From Thermoleophilia bacterium (GTDB lineage: Bacteria; Actinomycetota; Thermoleophilia; Gaiellales; Gaiellaceae), in NCBI GenBank assembly GCA_025936595.1, contig JAICTB010000047.1, positions 1 to 12,176 on the forward strand: 12,176 nucleotides of DNA. The letters run 5' to 3'. A program made the translations under genes and the position numbers. Under the pieces are notes generated by a model. That model did no database searches. It saw nothing but the letters and a program-made list of their open reading frames with translations, and was not told where the DNA came from. This document shows positions 5,978 to 12,176 of this stretch, one piece after another; the stretch's first letter is position 1; each line of letters begins with the position of its first letter.

Positions 5978-6714
5978 GAGAGACTCCTTTCAGCGTCGGG
6001 ACGCGAAATCCTTATCGAAGCGAACGGCGCGACCTGCGCGATCGCGATCTCGTTCTGCTTGCGCAGCTCCAGCAGGGCGAGGAACGCCACGGCGACCTCG
6101 ACGCGCGAGAGCCCCTCCACCTCCTGGTCGAAGTCGAAGCGGCTGCGGCGCCGCAGGAGCGAGCGCCAGCGGTCGAGGAACTGCCCCACCGGCGGGAACC
6201 GGAGCGCCATGTGCGCGGTCGAGGGCTCGGGCGGCTCCACGGCGAGGAGCCGCAGCGCTGCGACGAGCTTCTCCGGATCCTGCTGCGCGAGCCTGCGCTC
6301 CGGCCGCGGCGCAAGCGGCGCCGGCCCGGCGCGGAAGTGCAGGTCGCGCCGTTCGTCGAGCCGGTCGCGCAGCCAGTGCGCCACCTCCTTCGCGCGCCGG
6401 TACTCCGCGAGGCGGCGGGCGAGCTCTTCGGCCGCCTCCTCGGGCTCGAGCTCGGCGAGCTCGGCCTCCTCGTCCGGGAACATCGCGCGCGCCTTCAGCT
6501 CGAGCAAGGCGGAGATGAGAATGAGGAACTCGCCGCAGGCGTCGAGGTCGAGCTCGCCCTTCCCGGCGAGATGCTCGACGAACGCGATCACGATCTCGGC
6601 GAGGTCGACCTCCTGCAGCGGCAGCTCCTCGCGCAGGACGAGCGAGAGCAGCAGATCGAACGGCCCCTCGAACGCGTCGAGGTCGAGCTCCAGTTCGCGG
6701 ACGGCTACGGGCAC
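5938..6714 (-). CDS. scpA: Segregation and condensation protein A (kleisin)
   Basis: Kleisin subunit bridging the SMC heads and binding ScpB. 258 residues with the standard N-terminal signature LDAFEGPFDLLLSLV (12-26) and then EVDLAEIVIAFVEHL (35-49) and EFLILISALLELKARAMFPD (62-81). A charged middle (about 82-130) is typical. The C-terminal winged helix (VEVAVAFLALLELRKQNEI) closes the family pattern. The start is GTG 6714 with no recognisable SD; it lies 18 bp after the lgt stop, so coupling to lgt is likely. The last 40 nt overlap scpB. The C-terminal tail after QVAPFASI is a little longer than usual, apparently because of that overlap. Confidence 0.95.
   Translation of the reverse strand: MPVAVRELELDLDAFEGPFDLLLSLVLREELPLQEVDLAEIVIAFVEHLAGKGELDLDACGEFLILISALLELKARAMFPDEEAELAELEPEEAAEELARRLAEYRRAKEVAHWLRDRLDERRDLHFRAGPAPLAPRPERRLAQQDPEKLVAALRLLAVEPPEPSTAHMALRFPPVGQFLDRWRSLLRRRSRFDFDQEVEGLSRVEVAVAFLALLELRKQNEIAIAQVAPFASIRISRPDAERSLSWKISGTPPARSA
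5984..5989 (-). promoter_or_regulatory. Shine-Dalgarno that sets the scpB GTG start
   Basis: AAGGAG on the minus strand lies 6 nt before the GTG at 5977, within the last codons of scpA. It is the strongest ribosome-binding site in this run and decides the long (40-nt) overlap form of scpB. Confidence 0.75.
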
Positions 6715-6732
6715 CGATCTACGGTAGCCGCG

Positions 6733-7599
6733 TTACCGGACGCGGCCTTTCGGGATCGCCATGGCCGGGCCCTTCGGCACGTCGTGGCGCGGCTCGCGCA
6801 CGCCTCGTTCGGGATCGCGCCGCTGGCGCCAGACGAAGTACGCAACGGCGCCGACGAAGACGACGATCGAGACCCACGCGTTCAGCCGCAAGCCGGCGAA
6901 GTGGTGTGCGGGGTCGATGCGCAGGAGCTCCTCGAAGAACCGGCCGAAGCAGTACCAGGCGACGTAGAGCGCGAAGAGGCCGGGTGCTCGGATCTTGAAG
7001 CGCCGCGCGACGTAGAGCAGCACGGCGACGCCGACCAGGTTCCAGATCAGCTCGTAGAGGAACGTCGGGTGGAACGTCGCGCGGTCGAAGTACTGGACGG
7101 GACGGTGCGCCGCATCGATCTTCAGGCCCCACGGCAGCGTCGTCGGCTTGCCGAAGAGCTCCTGATTCCACCAGTTACCGATGCGGCCGACGGCCTGCGC
7201 GAGCAGGAGCCCCGGCGCGGCCGCGTCGAGGAACGTCGCGACGCTGAAGCCGGCGCGCCGCACGACGACCGCGCCGGCAAGTGCGCCGAAGAGGATGCCG
7301 CCCCAGATCCCGAGACCGCCCTTCCACACTTCGAAGATCCCCTCCCACTTCGGCGTCGGCACCTCGTTCCACGACGTGACGTCGTGATACGCGCGCGCGC
7401 CGATCACGCCGAAGGCGACGCCCCAGACGGCCACGCGCGTGACGAGCTCGAACTCGCCGCCGAGCGCGGTCCAGCGGCGGCCGCTCAGCCAGATCGCCGC
7501 CACGATCGCAACCAGGAGCGTCAGCCCGTACATGTGCAGCTGGAGCGGGCCGAGATGGACGACGCCGGTGTGCGGGCTCGGGATGAACGCGACCATCAC
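6733..7599 (-). CDS. lgt: Prolipoprotein diacylglyceryl transferase
   Basis: Inner-membrane enzyme that moves diacylglycerol from phosphatidylglycerol to the lipobox Cys of preprolipoproteins. 288 residues, seven predicted membrane helices. The Lgt signature GRIGNWWNQELFG (138-150) supplies the conserved Arg139, Asn142 and Glu147. HPTFLYE (177-183) and GRFFEELLR (219-227) are the other conserved blocks. The GGLGIWGG block (94-101) has Trp where Escherichia coli has the HGG histidine; I recall this as common in actinobacterial Lgt. The start is either GTG 7599 or the next codon, ATG 7596; neither has an SD and both sit at the edge of a hairpin. It follows the small helical protein by 24 bp and leads into scpA. 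Confidence 0.97.
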   Translation of the reverse strand: MMVAFIPSPHTGVVHLGPLQLHMYGLTLLVAIVAAIWLSGRRWTALGGEFELVTRVAVWGVAFGVIGARAYHDVTSWNEVPTPKWEGIFEVWKGGLGIWGGILFGALAGAVVVRRAGFSVATFLDAAAPGLLLAQAVGRIGNWWNQELFGKPTTLPWGLKIDAAHRPVQYFDRATFHPTFLYELIWNLVGVAVLLYVARRFKIRAPGLFALYVAWYCFGRFFEELLRIDPAHHFAGLRLNAWVSIVVFVGAVAYFVWRQRRDPERGVREPRHDVPKGPAMAIPKGRVR

Positions 7600-7616
7600 G
7601 GGCGATTCTGCCCGTG
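7597..7616 (-). repeat. Perfect 7-bp hairpin covering the lgt start
   Basis: CACGGGC and GCCCGTG (7597-7603 and 7610-7616) pair perfectly around a 6-nt loop. The lgt GTG (7599-7597) is the last part of the stem and the ATG codon is just outside. In the mRNA this would hide a GTG start and could limit ribosome loading; with no T-run it is not a terminator. Confidence 0.45.
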
Positions 7617-7623
7617 CGAGCGG

Positions 7624-7824
7624 CTAGATGAGGATCTGAAGCGCGAGCTCGGTCGTGCAGCCGCGCTGGAGCAGCTCGGCCGCTCGGTGCAGATCGACGT
7701 CGGTGCGCGCCGCGAGCTCGGCGGCCGCAGCCGGGGGATAGCCGGCCCGCTCGAGCTCCTCGGCGCGCCACCGCTCGACGAGCTCTTGCTCGGTGGGCCT
7801 GACGTTGGTTTCTGCTGTCGGCAT
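7624..7824 (-). CDS. Small conserved helical protein (Thermoleophilia-type, unknown function)
   Basis: 66 residues from ATG 7824; AGGAG lies upstream, but 13 nt away, longer than ideal. The sequence looks like a compact helical domain: ELVERWRAEELERAGY (14-29), PPAAAAELAARTDVDLHRAA (30-49) and ELLQRGCTTELALQILI (50-66). I recall very similar short proteins, with AARPDVDLHxAxELLxRGCPPExALxIL, scattered through Thermoleophilia genomes; the function is unknown. There is no signal peptide or membrane segment. It opens the minus-strand run into lgt, scpA and scpB, so it is probably co-transcribed with them. The open frame upstream of ATG 7824 continues for 35 codons but lacks protein-like character. 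Confidence 0.75.
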   Translation of the reverse strand: MPTAETNVRPTEQELVERWRAEELERAGYPPAAAAELAARTDVDLHRAAELLQRGCTTELALQILI

Positions 7825-7919
7825 CTGGTTCGCTCGTCTCCTAACCCTCTGTTCGGTAAAACGCGCGACGTGGTTCTCCCCATGCCGGGGGATTTGCAGA
7901 ATTAACGGAATCCTCACCG

Positions 7920-7935
7920 TAGAACACATTTTCTA
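7920..7935. promoter_or_regulatory. Candidate operator, TAGAA-N6-TTCTA
   Basis: A perfect 5-bp inverted repeat with a 6-bp AT-rich centre, in the 136-bp gap between the divergent small-protein gene and the regulator gene. It lies 25 bp before the regulator ATG, where a repressor would block initiation. A possible -10, TAGCTT (7944-7949), follows. A second, weaker dyad (GGATT 7890-7894 with AATCC 7909-7913) is nearby. The most likely binder is the regulator encoded next to it (inference). Confidence 0.4.
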
Positions 7936-7960
7936 AAGCCTGCTAGCTTGGGGATAGAAG

Positions 7961-8653
7961 ATGGACCAGCTCGAGGCAGTCGGCGATCCGGAGCTGCGCG
8001 ACGCGCTCCTCTTCGCACGCGGCCAGGCGCGCCCGATCACCGCCGACGAGCTCGCGGAGGAGCAGGGCGTCCACCGGAACGTCGCCCGCTCCCGTCTCGA
8101 GCGCCTCGTCGACGCGGGCCTGCTCGCGACCGCCTACGAGCGCCGCACCGGCCGCAGCGGCCCCGGGGCGGGCCGACCCGCGAAGACGTATGCGGTCGTG
8201 CCGGGCCTCGCGCCGATCGAGTTCCCGGAGCGGCATTACGAGGCGCTGCTCGGGCTGCTGCTCGAAGGCGTCTCGGCGAAGCGCCTGCACGCGATCGGCG
8301 TGTCGTTCGGGGAGGAGCTCGCCCGAAACGCCGGCCTCCGCGCGAGCAGGGCGCCGAAGCGCGCCTTCGAGGAGATGTGCCGGGCGGTGCGCAGCCTCGG
8401 CTATCAGGCGTCGCTCGAGGAGCTCGAGGGGACGACCGCCGTCGTCGCGACGCCAACGTGCCCTCTGCGCCCGCTCGTGCGCGCGCAGGCGAAGGCGGCC
8501 GAGATCGATCGCGGCATGTGGGCCGGCCTCGCCGCGCACGCGCTCGCGGGCGCGGAGGTGCAGCAGGTCGAGTGCGAGACGCGCGACTGTCTCGTCGATC
8601 ACGCATCCTGCCGCGTCCTGATCAGGCTGCGCGCTCTAAATACTTCTGTTTGA
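7961..8653 (+). CDS. Winged-helix regulator with C-terminal cysteine cluster (SufR/ArsR-like)
   Basis: 230 residues. The N-terminal HTH (about 10-80) reads ARPITADELAEEQGVHRNVA (23-42) and RSRLERLVDAGLLATAYERR (43-62). It is followed by a wing GPGAGRPAKTYAV (67-79), the form seen in DeoR/ArsR-type regulators such as SufR. The C-terminal half has a helical segment and four clustered cysteines: C167 (in TPTCPL), C205, C210 and C217 (VEC, RDC, ASC). Another Cys is at 140. In SufR, comparable cysteines hold an Fe-S cluster that senses iron or oxidative state, but this spacing is not the SufR pattern I know and the cofactor is a guess. ATG 7961 has a weak GGGGA upstream; the promoter may give a very short leader. 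It is the first gene of a plus-strand cluster, 12 bp before the DUF2231 gene, and probably controls itself and the cluster. Confidence 0.8.
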   Translation: MDQLEAVGDPELRDALLFARGQARPITADELAEEQGVHRNVARSRLERLVDAGLLATAYERRTGRSGPGAGRPAKTYAVVPGLAPIEFPERHYEALLGLLLEGVSAKRLHAIGVSFGEELARNAGLRASRAPKRAFEEMCRAVRSLGYQASLEELEGTTAVVATPTCPLRPLVRAQAKAAEIDRGMWAGLAAHALAGAEVQQVECETRDCLVDHASCRVLIRLRALNTSV

Positions 8654-8660
8654 TATATAG
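8635..8660 (+). promoter_or_regulatory. AT-rich imperfect inverted repeat and possible internal promoter
   Basis: CTAAATA (8635-8641) and TATATAG (8654-8660) form an inverted repeat matching at 6 of 7 positions. It spans the last codons of the regulator gene and the gap to the DUF2231 gene, and is one of the most AT-rich patches in a GC-rich window. TATATA (8654-8659) stands 6 nt before the ATG at 8666, the distance for a leaderless start. No clear -35 is seen. Confidence 0.35.
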
Positions 8661-8665
8661 ATGGC

Positions 8666-9124
8666 ATGACGTTCATCAATCGGCTTTTGCACGGACCGCC
8701 CGGGCACCCCGCCCACCCACCGCTGACGGACGCGACGATCGGGATGTTCGTGCTCGCCGCGGGGCTTGCGGTGCTCGGGAAGCTCGCCGTCGCGCCCGAC
8801 AAGCTCGGGCCGGCGGCCTGGCTGGCGATCGTCGGCGGACTGATCGTCGCAGCGCCGACGGCCATGACCGGCTTCGCGGACTGGGTGACGATCGAGTGGG
8901 GCACGCCGCGGTGGAGGACCGCCACGATCCACCTCACCGCGATGGTCAGCTCTGTCACGCTGTACGCGGTGGGCGCATGGCTCCAGTGGCCCGGGTACCG
9001 CGACGGTTCGGTCACGACCGGCGGGCTCGTGCTCGCGCTCGCCGGGTTCTGCGCGCTCACGACCGGCGGCTGGTTCGGCGGCAAGGTCGTGTTCGTCCAT
9101 GGCATGCGAGTCGAGGAGGGATAG
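8666..9124 (+). CDS. DUF2231 family four-helix membrane protein
   Basis: 152 residues with four predicted membrane helices (about 22-40, 49-68, 88-106, 117-136). The start HGPPGHPAHPPLTDATIG (9-26), the loop MTGFADW (67-73) before helix 3, and the closing FVHGM (143-147) are the DUF2231 pattern. Histidines H9, H14, H17, H89 and H145 cluster at helix ends, so heme or metal binding is possible, but the function of the family is not established. ATG 8666 has no SD; an ATG at 8661 is in another frame. It lies 12 bp after the regulator and 4 bp before the next membrane gene, so the three are likely one unit. Confidence 0.85.
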   Translation: MTFINRLLHGPPGHPAHPPLTDATIGMFVLAAGLAVLGKLAVAPDKLGPAAWLAIVGGLIVAAPTAMTGFADWVTIEWGTPRWRTATIHLTAMVSSVTLYAVGAWLQWPGYRDGSVTTGGLVLALAGFCALTTGGWFGGKVVFVHGMRVEEG

Positions 9125-9128
9125 AGAG

Positions 9129-9530
9129 ATGGACTGGGCTGCACTGATTCTCTGGGTACTCACCGCGGGCGGCGGGTTTGTCTTGCTCGCGATCTGGCTA
9201 AAGGCGGGTGGCATGAGCCAGCGTTCGTCGGGCCGCATCCGTCCGGCCGTCATCCTCAGCCACTTCGGGCTCGCAGCAACAGGGCTCGTGCTCTGGATCA
9301 TCTATGTCGCGAGCGACTCGAGCACGGTCGCGTGGATTGCGTTCGCACTCCTGCTCGTCGTCGCGCTGATCGGGTTCACGATGTTCGGCATGTGGCTGTC
9401 GCAGCGCAGCAAGCGTGATGGCGAGGCGGCGGAGCAGCGCTTCCCGGTGCCGATCGTCGGCCTGCACGGCCTGCTCGCGGCGACAACGCTCGTGCTCGTG
9501 TTTCTGGCCGCGGCAGGTATCGGTTCGTGA
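9129..9530 (+). CDS. Four-helix membrane protein with paired histidines, unknown family
   Basis: 133 residues from ATG 9129, which has AGGAGG (9114-9119) 9 nt upstream, inside the end of the preceding gene. Predicted helices: about 5-24, 40-60, 68-90 and 110-130. The second and fourth helices start with similar segments: VILSHFGLAATGLVL (41-55) and IVGLHGLLAATTLVL (109-123), identical at 9 of 15 positions. The protein thus looks like a duplicated two-helix hairpin with H45 and H113 at equal depth on the same side. That geometry would suit a bis-His heme b, but no family was recognised and this is inference. The TGA overlaps the GTG of the flavoprotein gene by 4 nt (GTGA), a strong sign of coupled translation. 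Confidence 0.8.
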   Translation: MDWAALILWVLTAGGGFVLLAIWLKAGGMSQRSSGRIRPAVILSHFGLAATGLVLWIIYVASDSSTVAWIAFALLLVVALIGFTMFGMWLSQRSKRDGEAAEQRFPVPIVGLHGLLAATTLVLVFLAAAGIGS

Positions 9531-10192
9531 CGATCTCGTTCTCGGAGCGGTACGCACCCGAGCGCCTCGCGGAGGACGAGGCGCTCGAGCGTTCGCGCGC
9601 GCACCTCGACCTGATGCGTGCACGCCGCTCTGTGCGGCACTTCTCGGACGAGCCGGTGCCGCGCGAGCTCGTGGAGAACGCGCTGCGCGTCGCCGGGTCG
9701 GCGCCGTCGGGCGCCAACCAGCAGCCGTGGACGTTCGTCGTGATCACGGACGACGAGACGAAGCAGCGCATCCGCGACGGCGCCGAGCGGGAAGAGCGGC
9801 TGCTCTACGAGGAGCGCGCGACCGAGGAGTACTTGCACGCGATCGAGCCGATCGGAACGGATGCGGTGAAGCCGCACCTGACCGAGGCGCCGTACCTGAT
9901 CGCGGTGTTCGAGCAGGCATGGCGTTTTGGCGAGGACGGAGACAAGCGCAAGCATTACTACGTGCGCGAGTCGGTCGGGATCGCCGTGGGCTTCCTGCTG
10001 ACGGCGCTGCACGCATCCGGGCTTGCGGCGCTCACGCATGCGCCCTCGCCGATGGGCTTTCTCAAGGAGATCCTCGACCGGCCGGAGAACGAACGGCCGT
10101 TCCTGCTGATCCCCGTCGGCTATCCGGCTGAGCACGCCGAGGTGCCAGCGCTCGAGAAGAAGTCGCTCGAGGACTTCGCGGAGTTCGTCTGA
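9527..10192 (+). CDS. Nitroreductase-family flavoprotein, iodotyrosine deiodinase-like branch
   Basis: 221 residues, FMN-dependent and presumably cytoplasmic with no signal. RRSVRHFSDEPVPRELVENA (33-52) and GSAPSGANQQPWTFVVI (57-73) are the FMN-binding start of the fold. YYVRESVGIAVGFLLTALHA (144-163) and LLIPVGYPAEHAEVPALEKK, near the C-terminus, are typical of the deiodinase branch. The lid that grips the halotyrosine zwitterion in human IYD (E157, Y161, K182, from memory) is matched with identical spacing by E90, Y94 and K115. The segment LTHAPSPM (169-176) has Ala172 where human Thr239 contacts flavin N5, so two-electron nitroreductase-like chemistry is possible. The substrate is unproven. 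The GTG start overlaps the previous TGA. It ends 4 bp from convergent dnaE. Confidence 0.88.
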   Translation: MTISFSERYAPERLAEDEALERSRAHLDLMRARRSVRHFSDEPVPRELVENALRVAGSAPSGANQQPWTFVVITDDETKQRIRDGAEREERLLYEERATEEYLHAIEPIGTDAVKPHLTEAPYLIAVFEQAWRFGEDGDKRKHYYVRESVGIAVGFLLTALHASGLAALTHAPSPMGFLKEILDRPENERPFLLIPVGYPAEHAEVPALEKKSLEDFAEFV

Positions 10193-10196
10193 TGCG

Positions 10197-12176
10197 CTAC
10201 GCGACGGCTGACTCGCCGAGCAGCATCTTCACCTCGGCATAGAAGTCCGGCGCGGGCTTCACCTTGTAGCTCGGGCCGAACGCGTAGACCTTCTTCCCCT
10301 GCGACGTGAGCAGGTCGGCGTAGACGGGTGACTCCCCCGGGAAGTCCCTGATCAGCGCGGCAAGCTCGCGGATCGTTCCCGCGGCCGCGGTCGTGGCGTC
10401 GATCTTGATCCGTACCTCGCGCATCTCCGGAACCGCTTCGAACGCGGCGAGCTCGAGCGCGACGAGCTTCGTCTCACCCTCCTTGCGATCGATGCGGCCC
10501 TTCACGATCAGGACGCGGTCCGCCGTGCAAAGCTCGCGCGCCTTCTCGTAGGTCGTATTGAAGACGACGGCCTCGATACCGCCGGTGACGTCCTCCATCC
10601 GCAGGAACACCATCGCGTCGCCGCGCTTCGTCGTCATGTGGCGAACGGAGCCGACGATGCCGCCGATCGTGACGACCTCACCGTCGCGGCGGCGGTCGAG
10701 CTCGGCGATCGTCGCGTCGGACTTGCGCCGCAGCTGGTCGCGGATCGACGAGAGCGGATGCTCGGAGACGTACAGGCCGAGCACCTCCTTCTCGAGGCGC
10801 AGCAGCTCGTTCTTCTCGTACTCGTCGGACGAGACCGGCGGGTGGTGCTTCGGCTTCTCGTCCTCGGCTGGGCCGAGGTCGAAGATCGAGCCCTGCCCCG
10901 CGAGCCGGTCGGCCTGCTGTTTCTGCCCCCAGGCCGACGCCTGCTCGAGCACCTCGAGCGCGCCCTTGCGCGATCCTGGCAGGGCGCCGCATTTCACGAG
11001 CGCCTCGAGCACGCGCTTGTTCGACACCGTCGAGTCGACACGCTCGACGAAGTCCCAGATCGACTCGAAGGACCCGCCCTCGTCGCGCGCCGAGATGATC
11101 GCGCGGCAGGCGTTCTCCCCCACGCCCTTCACCGCGTTCAACCCGAAGCGGATCTTGCCGTCGCGCACGGCGAAGTCGGTCATCGACTCGTTCACGTCGG
11201 GCGGCAGAACCTCGATGCCGAGCTCGTGACACGCGTTGACGTAGATCGGCACGCGGTCCTTGGTCGACATCACCGAGCTGATCAGCGCCGCCATGTACTC
11301 GCACGGGTGATTCGCGCGCAGCCACGCGGTCTGGTAGGCGATGAGCGCGTAACAGGCGGCATGCGCCTTCGGGAACGAGTAGTCGGCCGCCTTCTCGACG
11401 TCCTCCCACAGCTGCTTCGCGGCGGCCGGCGTCACGTTCTGTTCGGCCGCGCCGTCCATGAACTTGTCCTTCAGGGAGTCCATCAGCGCGCGGATCTTCT
11501 TGCCGATCGCCTTGCGCAGGTCGTCGGCCTCGCTGATCGAGAAGCCGGCAAGCTCACGCGCGATGCGCATATAGGACTCCTGGTAGATGCAAATTCCGAA
11601 GGTGCCCTTGAGGATCGGCTCGAGGCGCTTGTCGACGTACGTGACGGCTTCCTGGCCGGCCTTCCGCTTGCCGTAGCTCGGGATGTACGCCATCGGCCCC
11701 GGCCGGTAGAGCGCGACGAGCGCGATCAGGTCCTCGAAGACGGTGGGCTTCACCTGGCGGAGCGCGTCGCGCATTCCCGACGACTCGAACTGGAAGACGC
11801 CGGCCGCCTCGCCACGCGCGAGCATCGCGTAGGTCTTCTTGTCGTCGAGCGGGATCTTCTCGATGTCGAGCCCGCCGAGCAGTGCGCACGCCTTGTCGAT
11901 CACGTCGAGGTTGCGCAGGCCGAGGAAGTCCATCTTGAGGAGGCCGAGCGCCTCGATGTCCTTCATCGGGAACTGCGTGACGATCTCCTGGTCCGCGCCC
12001 TTCTGCTGCAACGGCACGACGTCGATCAGCGGCTCGGCGCCGATCACGACGCCTGCAGCGTGGATCGAGTCGGCGCGCGTGAGCCCTTCGAGCGGCAGCG
12101 CGAGGTCGACGATCTCCTTCGCGACCGGGTCGCCGTCGATCGTCTTCCGGAGCTCCGCGCCCGGCTTCAGGCACTC
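10197..12176 (-). CDS. dnaE: DNA polymerase III alpha subunit, C-terminal part (5' end outside window)
   Basis: Catalytic subunit of the replicative polymerase. The frame is open to the right edge, giving the last 659 residues of a protein that is usually about 1150-1200. At the edge it reads through SIHAAGVVIGAEPLIDVVPL. The third catalytic Asp lies in LLKMDFLGLRNL (Asp codon 11930-11928); the other two and the PHP domain lie outside the window. The fingers and tandem HhH region include NAVKGVGENACRAI. A beta-clamp-binding motif QGSIFDL is encoded at 10895-10875. The OB fold (EVVTIGGIVGSVRHMTTKRG onward, about residues 497-577 of the visible part) and a C-terminal tail of about 80 residues follow. 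This is DnaE-type, not PolC. It ends convergent with the flavoprotein gene, 4 bp apart, with no terminator between them. Confidence 0.97.
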   Translation of the reverse strand, partial: ECLKPGAELRKTIDGDPVAKEIVDLALPLEGLTRADSIHAAGVVIGAEPLIDVVPLQQKGADQEIVTQFPMKDIEALGLLKMDFLGLRNLDVIDKACALLGGLDIEKIPLDDKKTYAMLARGEAAGVFQFESSGMRDALRQVKPTVFEDLIALVALYRPGPMAYIPSYGKRKAGQEAVTYVDKRLEPILKGTFGICIYQESYMRIARELAGFSISEADDLRKAIGKKIRALMDSLKDKFMDGAAEQNVTPAAAKQLWEDVEKAADYSFPKAHAACYALIAYQTAWLRANHPCEYMAALISSVMSTKDRVPIYVNACHELGIEVLPPDVNESMTDFAVRDGKIRFGLNAVKGVGENACRAIISARDEGGSFESIWDFVERVDSTVSNKRVLEALVKCGALPGSRKGALEVLEQASAWGQKQQADRLAGQGSIFDLGPAEDEKPKHHPPVSSDEYEKNELLRLEKEVLGLYVSEHPLSSIRDQLRRKSDATIAELDRRRDGEVVTIGGIVGSVRHMTTKRGDAMVFLRMEDVTGGIEAVVFNTTYEKARELCTADRVLIVKGRIDRKEGETKLVALELAAFEAVPEMREVRIKIDATTAAAGTIRELAALIRDFPGESPVYADLLTSQGKKVYAFGPSYKVKPAPDFYAEVKMLLGESAVA

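Noticed and set aside
6211..7905. 564-codon plus-strand open frame
   Set aside because: It is antisense to scpA, lgt and the small protein gene, which are clear families. Its composition is low-complexity, rich in Arg, Glu and Ala, as expected of a GC-rich shadow frame.
10193..10196. Bidirectional terminator between the flavoprotein gene and dnaE
   Set aside because: The stops are 4 bp apart and no GC hairpin with a T-run exists on either side.
10558..11229. 223-codon plus-strand frame
   Set aside because: Antisense to well-conserved dnaE sequence; Ser/Arg-rich with no domain.

Overview
The window is GC-rich with strongly G/C-biased third codon positions. It looks like chromosomal DNA of a high-GC actinobacterium, most likely class Thermoleophilia (Gaiellales or Solirubrobacterales type). 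Support for this is a small helical protein next to lgt, the N-terminus of the TolB-like membrane protein, and the trpS/scpAB/rluB/aroF gene set, all judged from memory of those genomes. No rRNA, tRNA, CRISPR array, insertion sequence or phage gene was seen.

Left part (1-3203): the tail of a probable plus-strand gene leaves the window at base 58. A DAHP synthase gene (minus) and trpS (plus) are divergent over a 143-bp gap. That gap seems to hold overlapping promoters and a short leader ORF with one Trp codon. After trpS lies a coding-looking scrap of a foreign protein, then the convergent pseudouridine synthase gene rluB.

Middle (3203-7824): a membrane-anchored beta-propeller gene is joined to rluB by a TGATG overlap. 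It diverges from a small YtrA-type GntR regulator, again over overlapping promoters. A short NERD-like protein follows the regulator. Next is a minus-strand housekeeping run read as small helical protein, lgt, scpA, scpB (prolipoprotein maturation and chromosome condensation). The propeller/gntR/NERD block separates scpAB from rluB, genes that are often adjacent, so it may be an insertion.

Right part (7961-10192): a compact plus-strand cluster encodes a winged-helix regulator with a C-terminal cysteine cluster, a DUF2231 membrane protein, a four-helix membrane protein with paired histidines, and a flavoprotein of the iodotyrosine-deiodinase branch of the nitroreductases. It reads as a redox-regulated membrane/flavin module and is the most interesting part of the window. 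The flavoprotein keeps the Glu-Tyr-Lys substrate lid of iodotyrosine deiodinases but has Ala where the flavin-N5-contacting Thr is expected.

Right edge (10197-12176): the C-terminal part of the replicative DNA polymerase III alpha subunit (dnaE, minus), cut by the window end and convergent with the flavoprotein gene.
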